Shown here in pieces: positions 35,791 through 44,588 of a stretch of DNA of 64,000 bases. Made by a program: the position numbers and the translations under genes. The notes below the pieces were generated by a model. It saw only the letters and a list, made by a program, of their open reading frames with translations. It was not told the DNA's origin and ran no database searches. This DNA comes from Tindallia californiensis (GTDB lineage: Bacteria > Bacillota > Clostridia > Peptostreptococcales > Tindalliaceae): assembly GCF_900107405.1 (NCBI RefSeq), contig NZ_FNPV01000010.1, positions 1-64,000 on the forward strand, written 5' to 3'. Numbering within the stretch: position 1 is the stretch's first letter; every line of letters begins with the position of its first letter.

Positions 35791-35817
35791 GATCGGTGGG
35801 GATGGGAGCAACTCGTC
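35791..35817 (+). repeat. Dispersed CAGTGGGG repeat, copy 2 (diverged)
   Basis: GATCGGTGGGGATGGGAGCA followed by ACTCGTC, a diverged copy of the family at 321, 37938 and 40321. It lies in the 309-base gap between the DUF6414-like gene and the HD-type gene. Confidence 0.4.
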
Positions 35818-35987
35818 TAAACAAGAAGAATAAATCTGATGGGAGGATGGAAATCGGCCTATATTGTAATCGAAAGTGAAGCAATTCGCGTAGATCTGCT
35901 CGAACTTCTAAACCTAAGATAAACGATATCAAATGTTTGAGGATTCTGCAATAAGAGACATTTTGGAATCTAAGATTGGAGGTTGTT

Positions 35988-37925
35988 ATGAAAGCACATG
36001 TAGACCATATTTATGATTTAATTCAGATAGACGAAAGATATTTGGAAATACTAGAAATCTACGAGGAAAGATTAAGTAGTCTTAAAGAGGAAATTCAAGG
36101 CATTATTTTATCCCATGTATATCCACTTAGGTCATATAAATGTTGGGAGCATCAGATAGGAATATATCATTTAGTTAATCTGTGTGAGCAAAACAATAGT
36201 CTTGAGACAAAAGTTGTTAGTAAAAACTTAAAATTAGCTGCATTATTACATAATATCGGTCATGCTAATTATGGATATCTGCTTGAAGAACTTTTAATGT
36301 ATTATGACCAAAATGAAGATGACAGTCTACTAATGGACCGCTATAACAACATAGAAAAATATCTGGGTTGTAAGGAAAAATGCAAGCTTAACTGTCTTGA
36401 AACTACAGTAAAAGAGAAAATATTTCAACGCATTAAGAATTATGAAGCTGCAAAAATAATCTTGTCAATGGAAGACGCTTTTAAAAATATAAAACAAAAT
36501 GACAAAAAAAGGTATGAAGGTTTTCAGATTGGAGACATTATTAGATACTTAATATGTAAAGAAGATAATGGTTTTAAAATGCTTAATTTTTTAGATCAAA
36601 TAGATTTCATTTTGCGAGATTTGTATTATTTAGGCATTATGGATGTTAGAATAAATTTTCAATATCTTCTTGACCAAAACAAAGGTAATGTAATTACAGA
36701 AATAGAAGAATTAAAAGTAGTACAACGTGATTTGTTTAATTATCTATGTGAGAATATTTACTCTAATTCTCAAGTAGTCCTTATTACAAGATTAATGCAG
36801 AAGAGGTTAATAAGAAATGAAAGCATATCAATAGACTTGCTTAAGGAAGATGAATTTTTAAAAGAACTATTCAATTTCGACAATGAAATGAGTTTGCTTC
36901 AAACAGAAGCAGAAGATTTTAAATTAGTTGAGACATTCAGGTGGGTACAAAAAAATGATAATAATCTCGCTCTAGAGGAAAAAATTATACCTCCAGATTG
37001 GAATTTTGGCAATTATCATGAAGAAAAAAACCTGATGCTTGTGGTTTCTGATGGCAAAAAAAGATCCAAACGAGCATCTCTCTTTATTTCTCAATCACTA
37101 GATAAGTTTACAAATATTATTGGCTGTTTATTGAGTATGAAAAGTTGTTTAAAAGGTCCGGATTTCAAAAGTGAGAGATTTGTAACGAAAATGCTTGGAA
37201 TTCTATTTGAGGGAAAAGTAGTTATTGACCACAGTAAAAGCGAGAAGTTGTTAAACCTTATGATTGAAAAATATTGTGATGAAGGAAACAGAAGAAGCCT
37301 TGTTGAGTTATATTCGTCAATGCTTTTCAATATAAATAAAGAATTTATGGACATGGAAGATGATAGTGAACATTCTATAATTAAAGAGTTTGATAGAATA
37401 TTTAACGAAGACGAGACTCGTGATTTCGAAAAGAACTTGGATAAGGAAAATTTTGATGAATTAATATCGTTTAAAAGGAGTATTTTTAGTGAATTCAGAC
37501 ATTTGTATAATGCCAAGAATGGAGTAGAATTCATTAATTTTCTAGAGACAAATTTTAAAGAGATCGTTAGGGACGAAAGTAGTGAACATAGAGAAAAGGC
37601 ACTTGAATTGCTTGTTTTTATTCAGGAGTCTAAGAAAAATATGCAGGTTGATAAAGTTGATTCTTGGATTGTACCAAGTTTTAAAATTGGAAATGAAAAA
37701 GAATTTGACTGTATGACCTTAGAATACAGAAATGGAGAAGTTGAGATTAATATTATTGAAGTCACGCTTACAAGTAATGAAGGGAAAACAATAAATGATT
37801 TGAAAAAAAATCAAGATATCATTGATAGAATTTCAAAAAAATATAAAGATATAAAAATAATTAAAAAAATAATTGCTCCTGAACTAAAAGTTAAATTTGA
37901 ACCTGTAGAGAATATAATCCAATAA
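35988..37925 (+). CDS. HD-family protein with altered metal motif (HN instead of HD)
   Basis: 645 residues from ATG 35988 (GGAGG at 35978). The N-terminal third looks like dNTPase-type HD domains: 'WEHQIGIYHLVNL' (His55), 'LAALLHNIGHANYGY' (His88, Asn89) and about residue 200 'FLDQIDFILRDLYYLG', where relatives carry the last metal-binding Asp. The family's invariant HD pair reads HN here, so metal binding may be lost. The rest is helical and charged; the end ('DCMTLEYRNGEVEINIIEVT') is beta-rich. No membrane helix. Very AT-rich, consistent with transfer. Role unknown; position suggests defence. Confidence 0.65.
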   Translation: MKAHVDHIYDLIQIDERYLEILEIYEERLSSLKEEIQGIILSHVYPLRSYKCWEHQIGIYHLVNLCEQNNSLETKVVSKNLKLAALLHNIGHANYGYLLEELLMYYDQNEDDSLLMDRYNNIEKYLGCKEKCKLNCLETTVKEKIFQRIKNYEAAKIILSMEDAFKNIKQNDKKRYEGFQIGDIIRYLICKEDNGFKMLNFLDQIDFILRDLYYLGIMDVRINFQYLLDQNKGNVITEIEELKVVQRDLFNYLCENIYSNSQVVLITRLMQKRLIRNESISIDLLKEDEFLKELFNFDNEMSLLQTEAEDFKLVETFRWVQKNDNNLALEEKIIPPDWNFGNYHEEKNLMLVVSDGKKRSKRASLFISQSLDKFTNIIGCLLSMKSCLKGPDFKSERFVTKMLGILFEGKVVIDHSKSEKLLNLMIEKYCDEGNRRSLVELYSSMLFNINKEFMDMEDDSEHSIIKEFDRIFNEDETRDFEKNLDKENFDELISFKRSIFSEFRHLYNAKNGVEFINFLETNFKEIVRDESSEHREKALELLVFIQESKKNMQVDKVDSWIVPSFKIGNEKEFDCMTLEYRNGEVEINIIEVTLTSNEGKTINDLKKNQDIIDRISKKYKDIKIIKKIIAPELKVKFEPVENIIQ

Positions 37926-37937
37926 TAACTTTGTGCA

Positions 37938-37964
37938 GGCTCAGTGGGGTCGGAGGCATCCGCG
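37938..37964 (+). repeat. Dispersed CTCAGTGGGG repeat, copy 3
   Basis: GGCTCAGTGGGGTCGGAGGC and following bases, 13 bases after the HD-type gene. It resembles the copy at 321 in the first 14 bases and diverges after. Confidence 0.45.
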
Positions 37965-38015
37965 CCGCCTAACCGCATCGCGGCCGCTCACTACGTTCCC
38001 TTAAGGTGGTGGGAC

Positions 38016-38042
38016 GTCGTGAACACGGAAACGTGCTACGAC
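38016..38042 (+). other. Structured hairpin with GAAA loop
   Basis: GTCGT (38016-38020) pairs with ACGAC (38038-38042), and CACG (38024-38027) with CGTG (38032-38035) around a GAAA tetraloop. It lies in a GC-rich stretch (37938-38048) unlike its AT-rich neighbours, upstream of the REP-type transposase. Function unknown. Confidence 0.35.
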
Positions 38043-38103
38043 ATATCCTTAGTTGTATATTGCATAATATAAGTACCAAAAGTTGCAAAGCAAAATCCCC
38101 AGT

Positions 38104-38998
38104 ATTGCATACACGAGGGCATACACGAGGGGACGGTTCTTGCATACACGAGGGGACGGTTCTTTTGTGTTTGCTTGCCTTCTGATTCACGCTAAGATGA
38201 ACAAGAGGTGATCATTTTGCCAAGAAAAGAGCGAAAGAAAAGCCGTACAGGAATATACCATGTCATGTTAAGAGGAATCAACGGCCAAATCATATTTGAA
38301 GATCGTGAGGATTCCATCAAACTATTAGAGACGATAAAAAGCTACAGAGACGAAAGCGGTTACGAAATCTACGGGTATTGCCTTATGAATAACCATATCC
38401 ACTTATTAATCAAAGAGGGGCGAGAAGAACTGGGCACTGTCTTTAGAAGAATCGGCGCAAAATACGTCTACTGGTATAACCGGAAATACAGCCGAAGAGG
38501 GCACCTGTTTCAGGACCGGTATAAAAGCGAAGTGATCGAAGACGACGGATACTTATTGACCGTGCTGCGATACATCCATCAAAACCCCCTTAAGGCAGGC
38601 ATTGTCAAAAACATCGAACAATATCCATGGAGCAGCTACAAGGAGTACATAAGTAAAAAAGACATTTGTGAAACAGAGTTTCCATTACGTGTTTTTTCGA
38701 AGGACAGTAAAAAAGCCATATCATTATTTAAAAGCTATCATGCAAAAGAGAATAATGATCATTGCTTGGACTATGAAGATTCATTCAGGGTTAATGACCT
38801 GGAAGCGGCAGAAATAATAAAAAAGACAGCAAACATTGACAACACCAGTAAAGTTCAAAACTTCGATAAGGAAAATAGAAACAAACTAATAAAGGATTTC
38901 AAAAAAAAAGGGCTATCCATAAGACAGATAGAAAGATTGACGGGAATCAGTTTTGGTGTGATAAGAAAGCTATGAACATGCACAAAAGAACCGTCCCC
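38104..38998 (+). mobile_element. REP-type (RAYT) transposase unit with 18-base inverted ends
   Basis: Upstream of the transposase 'GCATACACGAGG' occurs three times (38107-38118, 38120-38131 and 38142-38153, approximate), each later copy followed by GGACGGTTCT. The inner left end GGGGACGGTTCTTTTGTG (38152-38169) is the exact reverse complement of CACAAAAGAACCGTCCCC (38981-38998). The gene lies between. Related GGACAAGGGGACG repeats elsewhere in the window lack a transposase and may be non-autonomous relatives. Confidence 0.75.
38217..38975 (+). CDS. REP-associated tyrosine transposase (Y1_Tnp / RAYT)
   Basis: 252 residues from TTG 38217 (AGAGGTGAT leader), giving the usual 'PRKERKKSRTGIYHVMLRGI' start; GTG 38208 is an alternative. 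The HUH motif 'NNHIHLLI' (His60, His62) and the tyrosines in 'KYVYWYN' (83-87) are present, with 'GHLFQDRYKSEVI' and 'VLRYIHQNPLKAGI' typical of the family. The C-terminus has a helix-turn-helix-like 'KKKGLSIRQIERLTGISFGV'. It should nick and rejoin single-stranded DNA at hairpin repeats such as its own flanks. The gene appears intact. Confidence 0.92.
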   Translation: MPRKERKKSRTGIYHVMLRGINGQIIFEDREDSIKLLETIKSYRDESGYEIYGYCLMNNHIHLLIKEGREELGTVFRRIGAKYVYWYNRKYSRRGHLFQDRYKSEVIEDDGYLLTVLRYIHQNPLKAGIVKNIEQYPWSSYKEYISKKDICETEFPLRVFSKDSKKAISLFKSYHAKENNDHCLDYEDSFRVNDLEAAEIIKKTANIDNTSKVQNFDKENRNKLIKDFKKKGLSIRQIERLTGISFGVIRKL

Positions 38999-39193
38999 CG
39001 CGTGTTTTCATTGGCATTTTGCGATACCATATGCTTTTTTAGAGAAATTAGCAATGGAGTGCATTATTAGGTTTTTAGACGAACGAAAAAGACATAACAA
39101 AAATCCATTTGATCATAATTCAATTGAAGGAAAACATCATTTAGCATGGGTTTCTGAATAAAGGAAAGATACAAAGCAAAAGTGAGGGATAAT

Positions 39194-40195
39194 GTGGAGA
39201 ATAAAACAGATATTCTTATTTACCAATTGGAAGACGGAAAAACCAAAATTGATGTAAGACTTGAAAATGAAACAGTATGGATGACACAAAAAGCGATTGC
39301 AGAACTTTATCAAACAACGCCTCAAAATATAACACTTCATATAAAAAATATTTATGAAGAAGGCGAATTAGAGGAAAATTCAACTTGTAAGAATTACTTA
39401 CAAGTTCAAAACGAAGGAAATAGAAGGGTTCAGAGAAATTCACGCCATTATAATCTTGAAATGATTATTGCCGTTGGCTACCGCGTACGATCTAGTCGAG
39501 GCACCCAATTCAGACGATGGGCAACGGAAAGATTAAATGAGTATTTAGTCAAAGGTTTTACCATGGATGATGAACGTCTTAAAGATATGCGTAACATCGG
39601 TGATGATTACTTTGATGAGCTTTTAGAACGTATTCGTGATATTAGAGCGTCAGAAAAAAGATTTTATAAGAAAATCACGGATATCTATGCCTTATCGATA
39701 GATTATGATGGAAAATCAGAAGAAGCTAAAAAGTTCTTTGCAACGGTACAAAACAAGCTTCATTTTGCTATTCATGGTCATACAGCAGCAGAACTCATCG
39801 AACAAAGAGCAGATGCCTCAAAAGACAATATGGGTCTTACCACTTGGAAGGGTGAGAAGGTACGTAAAGGGGATATAACTGTTGCCAAGAACTATTTGAC
39901 GGAAAAAGAAATAAAGTCTCTCAATCGCATTGTAACAATGTATCTTGATTATGCTGAAGATCAGGCAGAAAGGCGTAACCCAATGCATATGAAAGATTGG
40001 GAAGAAAAGCTTAATGCCTTCCTAAAATTTAATGAGCGAGACATTCTTAATGGTGCAGGTTCTATTTCACATGAAGTGGCTAAGGAACTTGCTGAAAAAG
40101 AATATGAGAAGTTTAACAAAAAGCGATTAAGTGCACCTGAAAAAGATGATTTTGATGTGTATTTGAAAGAGCATGAATGGATACAAAAGAAGTAA
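39194..40195 (+). CDS. RhuM-family protein
   Basis: 333 residues from GTG 39194, behind AGGGA; GTG 39182 is possible. 'DILIYQLEDGKTKIDVRLENETVWMTQKAI', 'LYQTTPQNITLHIKNIYEEG' and 'YNLEMIIAVGYRVRSSRGTQ' match the RhuM family (named after a Salmonella pathogenicity-island gene), common on mobile and defence islands, probably DNA-binding at the N-terminus. Its function is not established. About 190 bases upstream an open stretch ending 'IEGKHHLAWVSE' looks like the tail of another lost gene. Confidence 0.88.
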   Translation: MENKTDILIYQLEDGKTKIDVRLENETVWMTQKAIAELYQTTPQNITLHIKNIYEEGELEENSTCKNYLQVQNEGNRRVQRNSRHYNLEMIIAVGYRVRSSRGTQFRRWATERLNEYLVKGFTMDDERLKDMRNIGDDYFDELLERIRDIRASEKRFYKKITDIYALSIDYDGKSEEAKKFFATVQNKLHFAIHGHTAAELIEQRADASKDNMGLTTWKGEKVRKGDITVAKNYLTEKEIKSLNRIVTMYLDYAEDQAERRNPMHMKDWEEKLNAFLKFNERDILNGAGSISHEVAKELAEKEYEKFNKKRLSAPEKDDFDVYLKEHEWIQKK

Positions 40196-40548
40196 GGGAT
40201 TGAAGGTGATGTGAAGATGGGCATTCATACAATTGGCGTGCCTTTCTTTCTTAAAGGAAAGTTGCTGATTAGTTTTGTAACACCAATTGTTGTTTCAATC
40301 TTACGGGTTTGCGTCGGCTTGATCAGTGGGGACGGGGGCAACTCGCCCCACTCTTGTCCTTTTACAACATCGGGTTTGGTTCATATATAGGACAAAGATG
40401 CCGCCAAGATAATCCGTCGCTTTTCGGCACATCATCATACGGCCAATAAATATTTTAAGATACTCAATTTTAGAAGCAATAGTCGTGTGGATGAAAAAGT
40501 GAAGGATCATGGCCTTAAAATGAAACAGTTGCAAAGGAGGCATAAGCT
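40196..40548. other. Intergenic region with repeat copy
   Basis: 353 bases without a convincing gene. It contains the GC-rich repeat at 40321-40348. An 80-codon minus-strand ORF here spans the repeat and shows no recognisable family, so I do not call it. Confidence 0.45.
40321..40348 (+). repeat. Dispersed CAGTGGGG repeat, copy 4 with hairpin
   Basis: GATCAGTGGGGACGGGGGCA followed by ACTCGCCC; the arms AGTGGGG (40325-40331) and CCCCACT (40346-40352) are reverse complements, so this copy can fold. It is the closest relative of the copy at 321. Confidence 0.55.
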
Positions 40549-41109
40549 ATGGTAGAAGGATCAACCAGCAAAAAAACAGAAGCAATAACGGAAGCAATAA
40601 CGGAAGCAACAACGGAAGCATCAGAAACAATCAAAACTTCCTTTGCGCCCATTTCCAATAAGGATACGACCATTTTAATACTAGGTAGCATGCCAGGAGA
40701 CAAATCCCTTGAACTTGGGGAGTATTACGGACATCCCAGAAATCGATTCTGGAAAATCATAGCCATCATTACAGGCAATGAATTGCCCTTAACCTATTCA
40801 GAGAAGAAAGCAATGTTATTGAGGTCAACCATTGGTGTTTGGGACGTCGCTCATAAAGCAAAAAGAAAGGGAAGCCTTGACAGTGCCATAAAAGACGATG
40901 AACCAAACGATTTAGAGAGTTTTATGGCAGAACACAGGCACTTAAAAGTGATCGGTTTTAATGGGAAAAAGGCGGAATCCCTCTACGACAAGTATTTTGA
41001 TCGAAAAAGCGGAATAAATTATTTTTCCTTGCCAAGCACAAGTCCGGCCAATGCAGGAATTGATTTTGAAAGCATTTGTAATAAATGGCGGCATATTTTG
41101 ATCGAATAA
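40549..41109 (+). CDS. DNA glycosylase, deoxyinosine type (UDG superfamily)
   Basis: 186 residues from ATG 40549, behind AAGGAGG. After a low-complexity N-terminus ('EAITEAITEATTEA', from 12-base DNA repeats at 40579-40620) comes the UDG fold: 'LILGSMPGDKSL', 'YYGHPRNRFWKII', 'VWDVAHKAKRKGSLDSAI' and 'LPSTSPANAG'. These are hallmarks of the family 6 DNA-deoxyinosine/hypoxanthine glycosylases that remove deaminated bases. The Glu/Thr-rich head is absent from typical relatives and is probably disordered. Confidence 0.87.
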   Translation: MVEGSTSKKTEAITEAITEATTEASETIKTSFAPISNKDTTILILGSMPGDKSLELGEYYGHPRNRFWKIIAIITGNELPLTYSEKKAMLLRSTIGVWDVAHKAKRKGSLDSAIKDDEPNDLESFMAEHRHLKVIGFNGKKAESLYDKYFDRKSGINYFSLPSTSPANAGIDFESICNKWRHILIE

Positions 41110-41186
41110 TTAATGTATAATAAACATATTAGCCGTGTGGGGTATTTCATTTGAATATGATGGCTTGATAGGGAGGGAAGGATCTG

Positions 41187-41954
41187 ATGAGTTATGTAAC
41201 CATTGATCAGAGGAATGTGGATCAGGAGCATATTTGCTGTGCTTTTTCTGATAAAAAGTGTGCTGAAAGCTACGAATTAAAAAAGCAGTGGCTCAAGAGT
41301 GAGTTTGAAAAAGGGCTTGTTTTCCGAAGACTCCATGAACGTGCAAAAGTGTTTATTGAGTATGGGCCAGCAGAAAAAGCCTGGATGCCTGTGACGGCTC
41401 CCAACTATTTCCTGTTAGGCTGTTTTTGGGTTTCGGGAAAATACAAAGGGAAAGGCCACGGGAAAGCCTTGCTTCAAGATGCCATTGCTGACGCAAAAAA
41501 GCAAGGAAAAGATGGGCTGGTTACGGTTGTGGGCACCAAAAAATATCATTTTATGAGTGATACAAAATGGTTGCTGAAGCAAGGATTTATTCAATGCGAC
41601 ACCACGCCAGCTGGTTTTTCTTTATTATACCTAGGATTCCATGACGAAGCTTCGGTGCCTTACTTTAATGAAATGGCAAAAGTAGGAGAATCCCCAGAAA
41701 AAGAAGGATATGTGGTTTATTATACGAATCGCTGTCCCTATACCGAATATCATGTGAGAGAGTCCTTGGCAGAAACAGCTAAAAAAAGGCAGTTGAATAT
41801 CCGAGTCGTAAAACTGGAAACCATGGAACAGGCTCAGACCGCTCCTACTCCAGCAACGATTTTTTCTTTATTTTACAATGGAAAATTCATTACAACGGAT
41901 ATTAGTGTGTGCATGGATAGTAAATTCGATAAAATAGTTTCCAAATATCACTAA
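41187..41954 (+). CDS. GNAT acetyltransferase with YoaP-like C-terminal domain
   Basis: 255 residues. The N-terminal half is a GNAT domain with the acetyl-CoA loop 'VSGKYKGKGHGKALLQDAI'; the C-terminal half begins 'VVYYTNRCPYTEYHVRESLA' and ends 'FITTDISVCMDSKFDKIV', matching the YoaP domain, which has a thioredoxin-like look with a CP pair. The reaction is unknown. GGGAGGGAAGGATCTG precedes the ATG. Single gene, 77 bases after the glycosylase. Confidence 0.85.
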   Translation: MSYVTIDQRNVDQEHICCAFSDKKCAESYELKKQWLKSEFEKGLVFRRLHERAKVFIEYGPAEKAWMPVTAPNYFLLGCFWVSGKYKGKGHGKALLQDAIADAKKQGKDGLVTVVGTKKYHFMSDTKWLLKQGFIQCDTTPAGFSLLYLGFHDEASVPYFNEMAKVGESPEKEGYVVYYTNRCPYTEYHVRESLAETAKKRQLNIRVVKLETMEQAQTAPTPATIFSLFYNGKFITTDISVCMDSKFDKIVSKYH

Positions 41955-42048
41955 CGAGAAAGATTTTGAAAAAATTCTGTTTGTAGAAAATCTGGCATCT
42001 ACCCTCGAGGAGATGGTTATGCATGAAAGATATAGAGGATAACCATTG

Positions 42049-42264
42049 ATGGAAAGGAACATGAAAATGACCGCAGTACCAGAACGGAATGAGATAGAAA
42101 TAGGGATGACTGTTTGGGTGGTTCAAAAGCAGGATCAGCGCAGCGGAAACCTGACAGAAGGAGTGGTTAAAAAAATCCTGACGAAGGCGTCCTTCCATCC
42201 TCATGGCATTAAGGTGATGCTGGAGAGTGGAGTGGTTGGAAGGGTAAAGGAGATTAAGAGATAG
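42049..42264 (+). CDS. YwbE family protein
   Basis: 71 residues. 'GMTVWVVQKQDQRSGNLTEGVVKKILTKASFHPHGIKVMLESGVVGRVKEI' is the conserved YwbE (DUF2196) sequence, a small KOW/SH3-like beta protein that probably binds nucleic acid. Start ATG 42049, spaced 8 bases from AGAGGAT; TTG 42046 and ATG 42061 are alternatives. Function not established. Confidence 0.88.
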   Translation: MERNMKMTAVPERNEIEIGMTVWVVQKQDQRSGNLTEGVVKKILTKASFHPHGIKVMLESGVVGRVKEIKR

Positions 42265-42415
42265 CATCAGAGGTTTTTGCAATAGGTGAAAACCGTTTTC
42301 TTTCTTTTGGCGAAACACAGCGCCTAGATACAACCATTCAATGCGACTGTGGAAGGCCTGCTGAAGAAGGAACGAATGATTAAAAGGAATAAATAATGAA
42401 AACGGAGGAATGCAT

Positions 42416-43441
42416 ATGTTCTGCAGCCAATGTGGAAAAAAAATAGAGGAAGACAGTCGGTTTTGTGAATTTTGTGGATCGTCAGTACAGGCAAAAACAG
42501 GAGATAGATCGATGGAGGCCGAAATAGCTTCAAAAGAGAAACGCAAACCTGAGGCATCGTCTTCCGAAGACACTGGACCCAATCGTAAGATCATTCCCAT
42601 CTTATTAAGTGTTGTCATTGTGGCAGTAACCGTTGGTTTTCTGTTTTTGGGCAACAATGATGAAGGAGAAGAACTTAAAGAGAGCTTGGCCGAAGAGCAA
42701 ACGGTGATGGCGGAAGAGGGGCTGGAAGCATCGAATCAAGAAAAAGCGGAAGAAGATGAAGGGATTGAAACAGAAGAAGATGAAGATCAAAAGATAGAAA
42801 AAGAAAAAGATGAAGATCAAAAGATAGAAAAAGATGAAGATCAAAAGATAGAAGAAAAATCTGAAACAGAGATTGAAGAACAGGTTGAACCCACTAAGCT
42901 ATCCTTAAGTTATGATGAACATCGTGCCCTCAATGTTTTTTTCAGTAACTTTGCCGAAGTCTTTCTCCTGCCCTTTGAAGCGGGTGAAATTCGAGACAGC
43001 GAATTACTTCGATTTGGCTTTTTTCACAACTATGTTAATAATACCAGCAGGATGAATTATAGAGAATTCGAAGCATATCTTCGAGAAGATCACTTATTTG
43101 AAAGCATAGACAAATACTTTGGTATCGATATGACAGAGAGAAACCCTGACCGGGGGCAAATACCGATGGAATATCGAGATGGTTACTATTTCTTCCCGGC
43201 AGCAGATGGTGAAACTCCTCCTTTTGCCCAACTGGTTGAAATATATGATCTCCACGATGGTACCTATCAAGCCATTTTCGATATTTATGAAGCCTTGTCT
43301 TTTGATGTATTTAGTTATGAACCAAAGTCACACTGGTCGGAGGAAGTGAAGACGAACACTCGAGTTGCAAGAAGAATGGAATCACAGATTACGATAAAAG
43401 GAGAGCGTTTTATTTTACTGTCTTATGAAGAAAAAGAATAA
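42416..43441 (+). CDS. Zinc-ribbon membrane protein with acidic repeat linker
   Basis: 341 residues from ATG 42416 (GGAGG at 42404). A zinc ribbon 'MFCSQCGKKIEEDSRFCEFCG' style domain with two CxxC pairs opens the protein. One membrane helix follows at about 61-81 ('IPILLSVVIVAVTVGFLFLG'), then a Glu/Lys linker with a 24-base DNA repeat encoding 'DEDQKIEK' units, and a ~180-residue extracytoplasmic domain with no recognised family. It ends 35 bases before JetD on the same strand and may share its transcript. Confidence 0.8.
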   Translation: MFCSQCGKKIEEDSRFCEFCGSSVQAKTGDRSMEAEIASKEKRKPEASSSEDTGPNRKIIPILLSVVIVAVTVGFLFLGNNDEGEELKESLAEEQTVMAEEGLEASNQEKAEEDEGIETEEDEDQKIEKEKDEDQKIEKDEDQKIEEKSETEIEEQVEPTKLSLSYDEHRALNVFFSNFAEVFLLPFEAGEIRDSELLRFGFFHNYVNNTSRMNYREFEAYLREDHLFESIDKYFGIDMTERNPDRGQIPMEYRDGYYFFPAADGETPPFAQLVEIYDLHDGTYQAIFDIYEALSFDVFSYEPKSHWSEEVKTNTRVARRMESQITIKGERFILLSYEEKE

Positions 43442-43476
43442 AGGACAAGGGGACGCGAAACCGTAGGAGATATAAA

Positions 43477-44553
43477 ATGAAATCTGACATGAAAGCCAAT
43501 GATCTAAAGAAAACCATCATCAAAGAATTGCAACAACATCCTTATAAAACCATTATGCTGATGAAACTGGAAGAATGGTGTCCTTCCGATAGTGCTTATG
43601 CAGATTTTTCGGCGGTAGTGATGGATCTAATGGAGGAAGAAGTGTTGACCCGAATCAAGAGTGCCGGTGAAAACCGTAAATCTCCTTCCCTTCCCTATAA
43701 GTTTCGAATAGAAAAACATGGGTTAAAGAGAGAGCAACAGCAGGAGCTTCGACGTCAGGCAGCGAACTTTCATCCGGCCATGGATCTTAGTGCTTATTAC
43801 CGAAAAGAGCTGACTGCCTGGAAAAGAGATTTACCCGCACTGAAGAAGGTTAATGATTACTTGCAGAAGCATGGAACCGACTTCACTGGTCACACCTTGC
43901 CGGAGCTTTCGTGGAAGCTGACAGGCAATGAAAAATGGCTGGAAGAACAAGGAGGCAAGCAGTTGTTGGAGCGGATCAACCTGTGGCATCAGGTCGAGAA
44001 GCAAATGCATCCGGACCCATTGATGCTGGCGCTAAATCCGTCGTTTTTATCGGAGGTTCAAGCCGGAGGCAATAAAACCCTCCCTCATCTGATTGTGGAA
44101 AACAAAAGCATGTATTACCGGTTGCTTCCCCTTCTGTCTTCCAGTAATGTGGCAACATTAGTCTATGGTGCCGGCAGGAAGATTGTAGCAGGTCTCTCCC
44201 AATTGCCTTATCAACTGGGGCTTGAAAAAGCAGGCAACCTTCAACATACCATCCATTACTTTGGTGATCTGGACTGGGAAGGCATTGCCATTTGGAATGA
44301 TCTTCAAAAACGATATACCCATGTGGAATCCTGGGATGTGATTCCGGCAACCGCCTTTTATCAGTCTCTGGCTCAGTGTTCCTGGAGCCAGGGAAAAACA
44401 AACCAGCGTCAGCAGGAAGAAGCCCTAAAAGAATTTCTTGATTATTTTTCATCCGAAGAAGGAAAGAACCTGCGCCGACAACTGGAAGCCGGGTTCTACT
44501 GCCCTCAGGAAGCCTTAGAGGAAGGGCTGGAAAGTTTGATGAAGAAGGGGTAA
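43477..44553 (+). CDS. jetD: Wadjet nuclease subunit JetD
   Basis: 358 residues. The C-terminal half shows the toprim-like catalytic pattern of JetD: Glu208 in 'HLIVENKSMYY' and Asp264/Asp266 in 'HYFGDLDWEGIAIW'. The N-terminal region is helical. In Wadjet, JetD cuts the DNA that the JetABC SMC complex has extruded, clearing small circular plasmids. It is first in this operon, with GGAGATATAAA before the ATG. A GGACAAGGGGACG repeat (43443-43456) lies just upstream. The assignment is supported by the three following genes. Confidence 0.9.
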   Translation: MKSDMKANDLKKTIIKELQQHPYKTIMLMKLEEWCPSDSAYADFSAVVMDLMEEEVLTRIKSAGENRKSPSLPYKFRIEKHGLKREQQQELRRQAANFHPAMDLSAYYRKELTAWKRDLPALKKVNDYLQKHGTDFTGHTLPELSWKLTGNEKWLEEQGGKQLLERINLWHQVEKQMHPDPLMLALNPSFLSEVQAGGNKTLPHLIVENKSMYYRLLPLLSSSNVATLVYGAGRKIVAGLSQLPYQLGLEKAGNLQHTIHYFGDLDWEGIAIWNDLQKRYTHVESWDVIPATAFYQSLAQCSWSQGKTNQRQQEEALKEFLDYFSSEEGKNLRRQLEAGFYCPQEALEEGLESLMKKG

Positions 44554-44588
44554 AATAGAGTCAACACTTGTTTGAAAGGACGAACAGC

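Noticed and set aside
38016-38042. Group II intron domain V
   Set aside because: It has a GAAA loop, but the stem lacks the conserved AGC triad and no intron reverse transcriptase is nearby.
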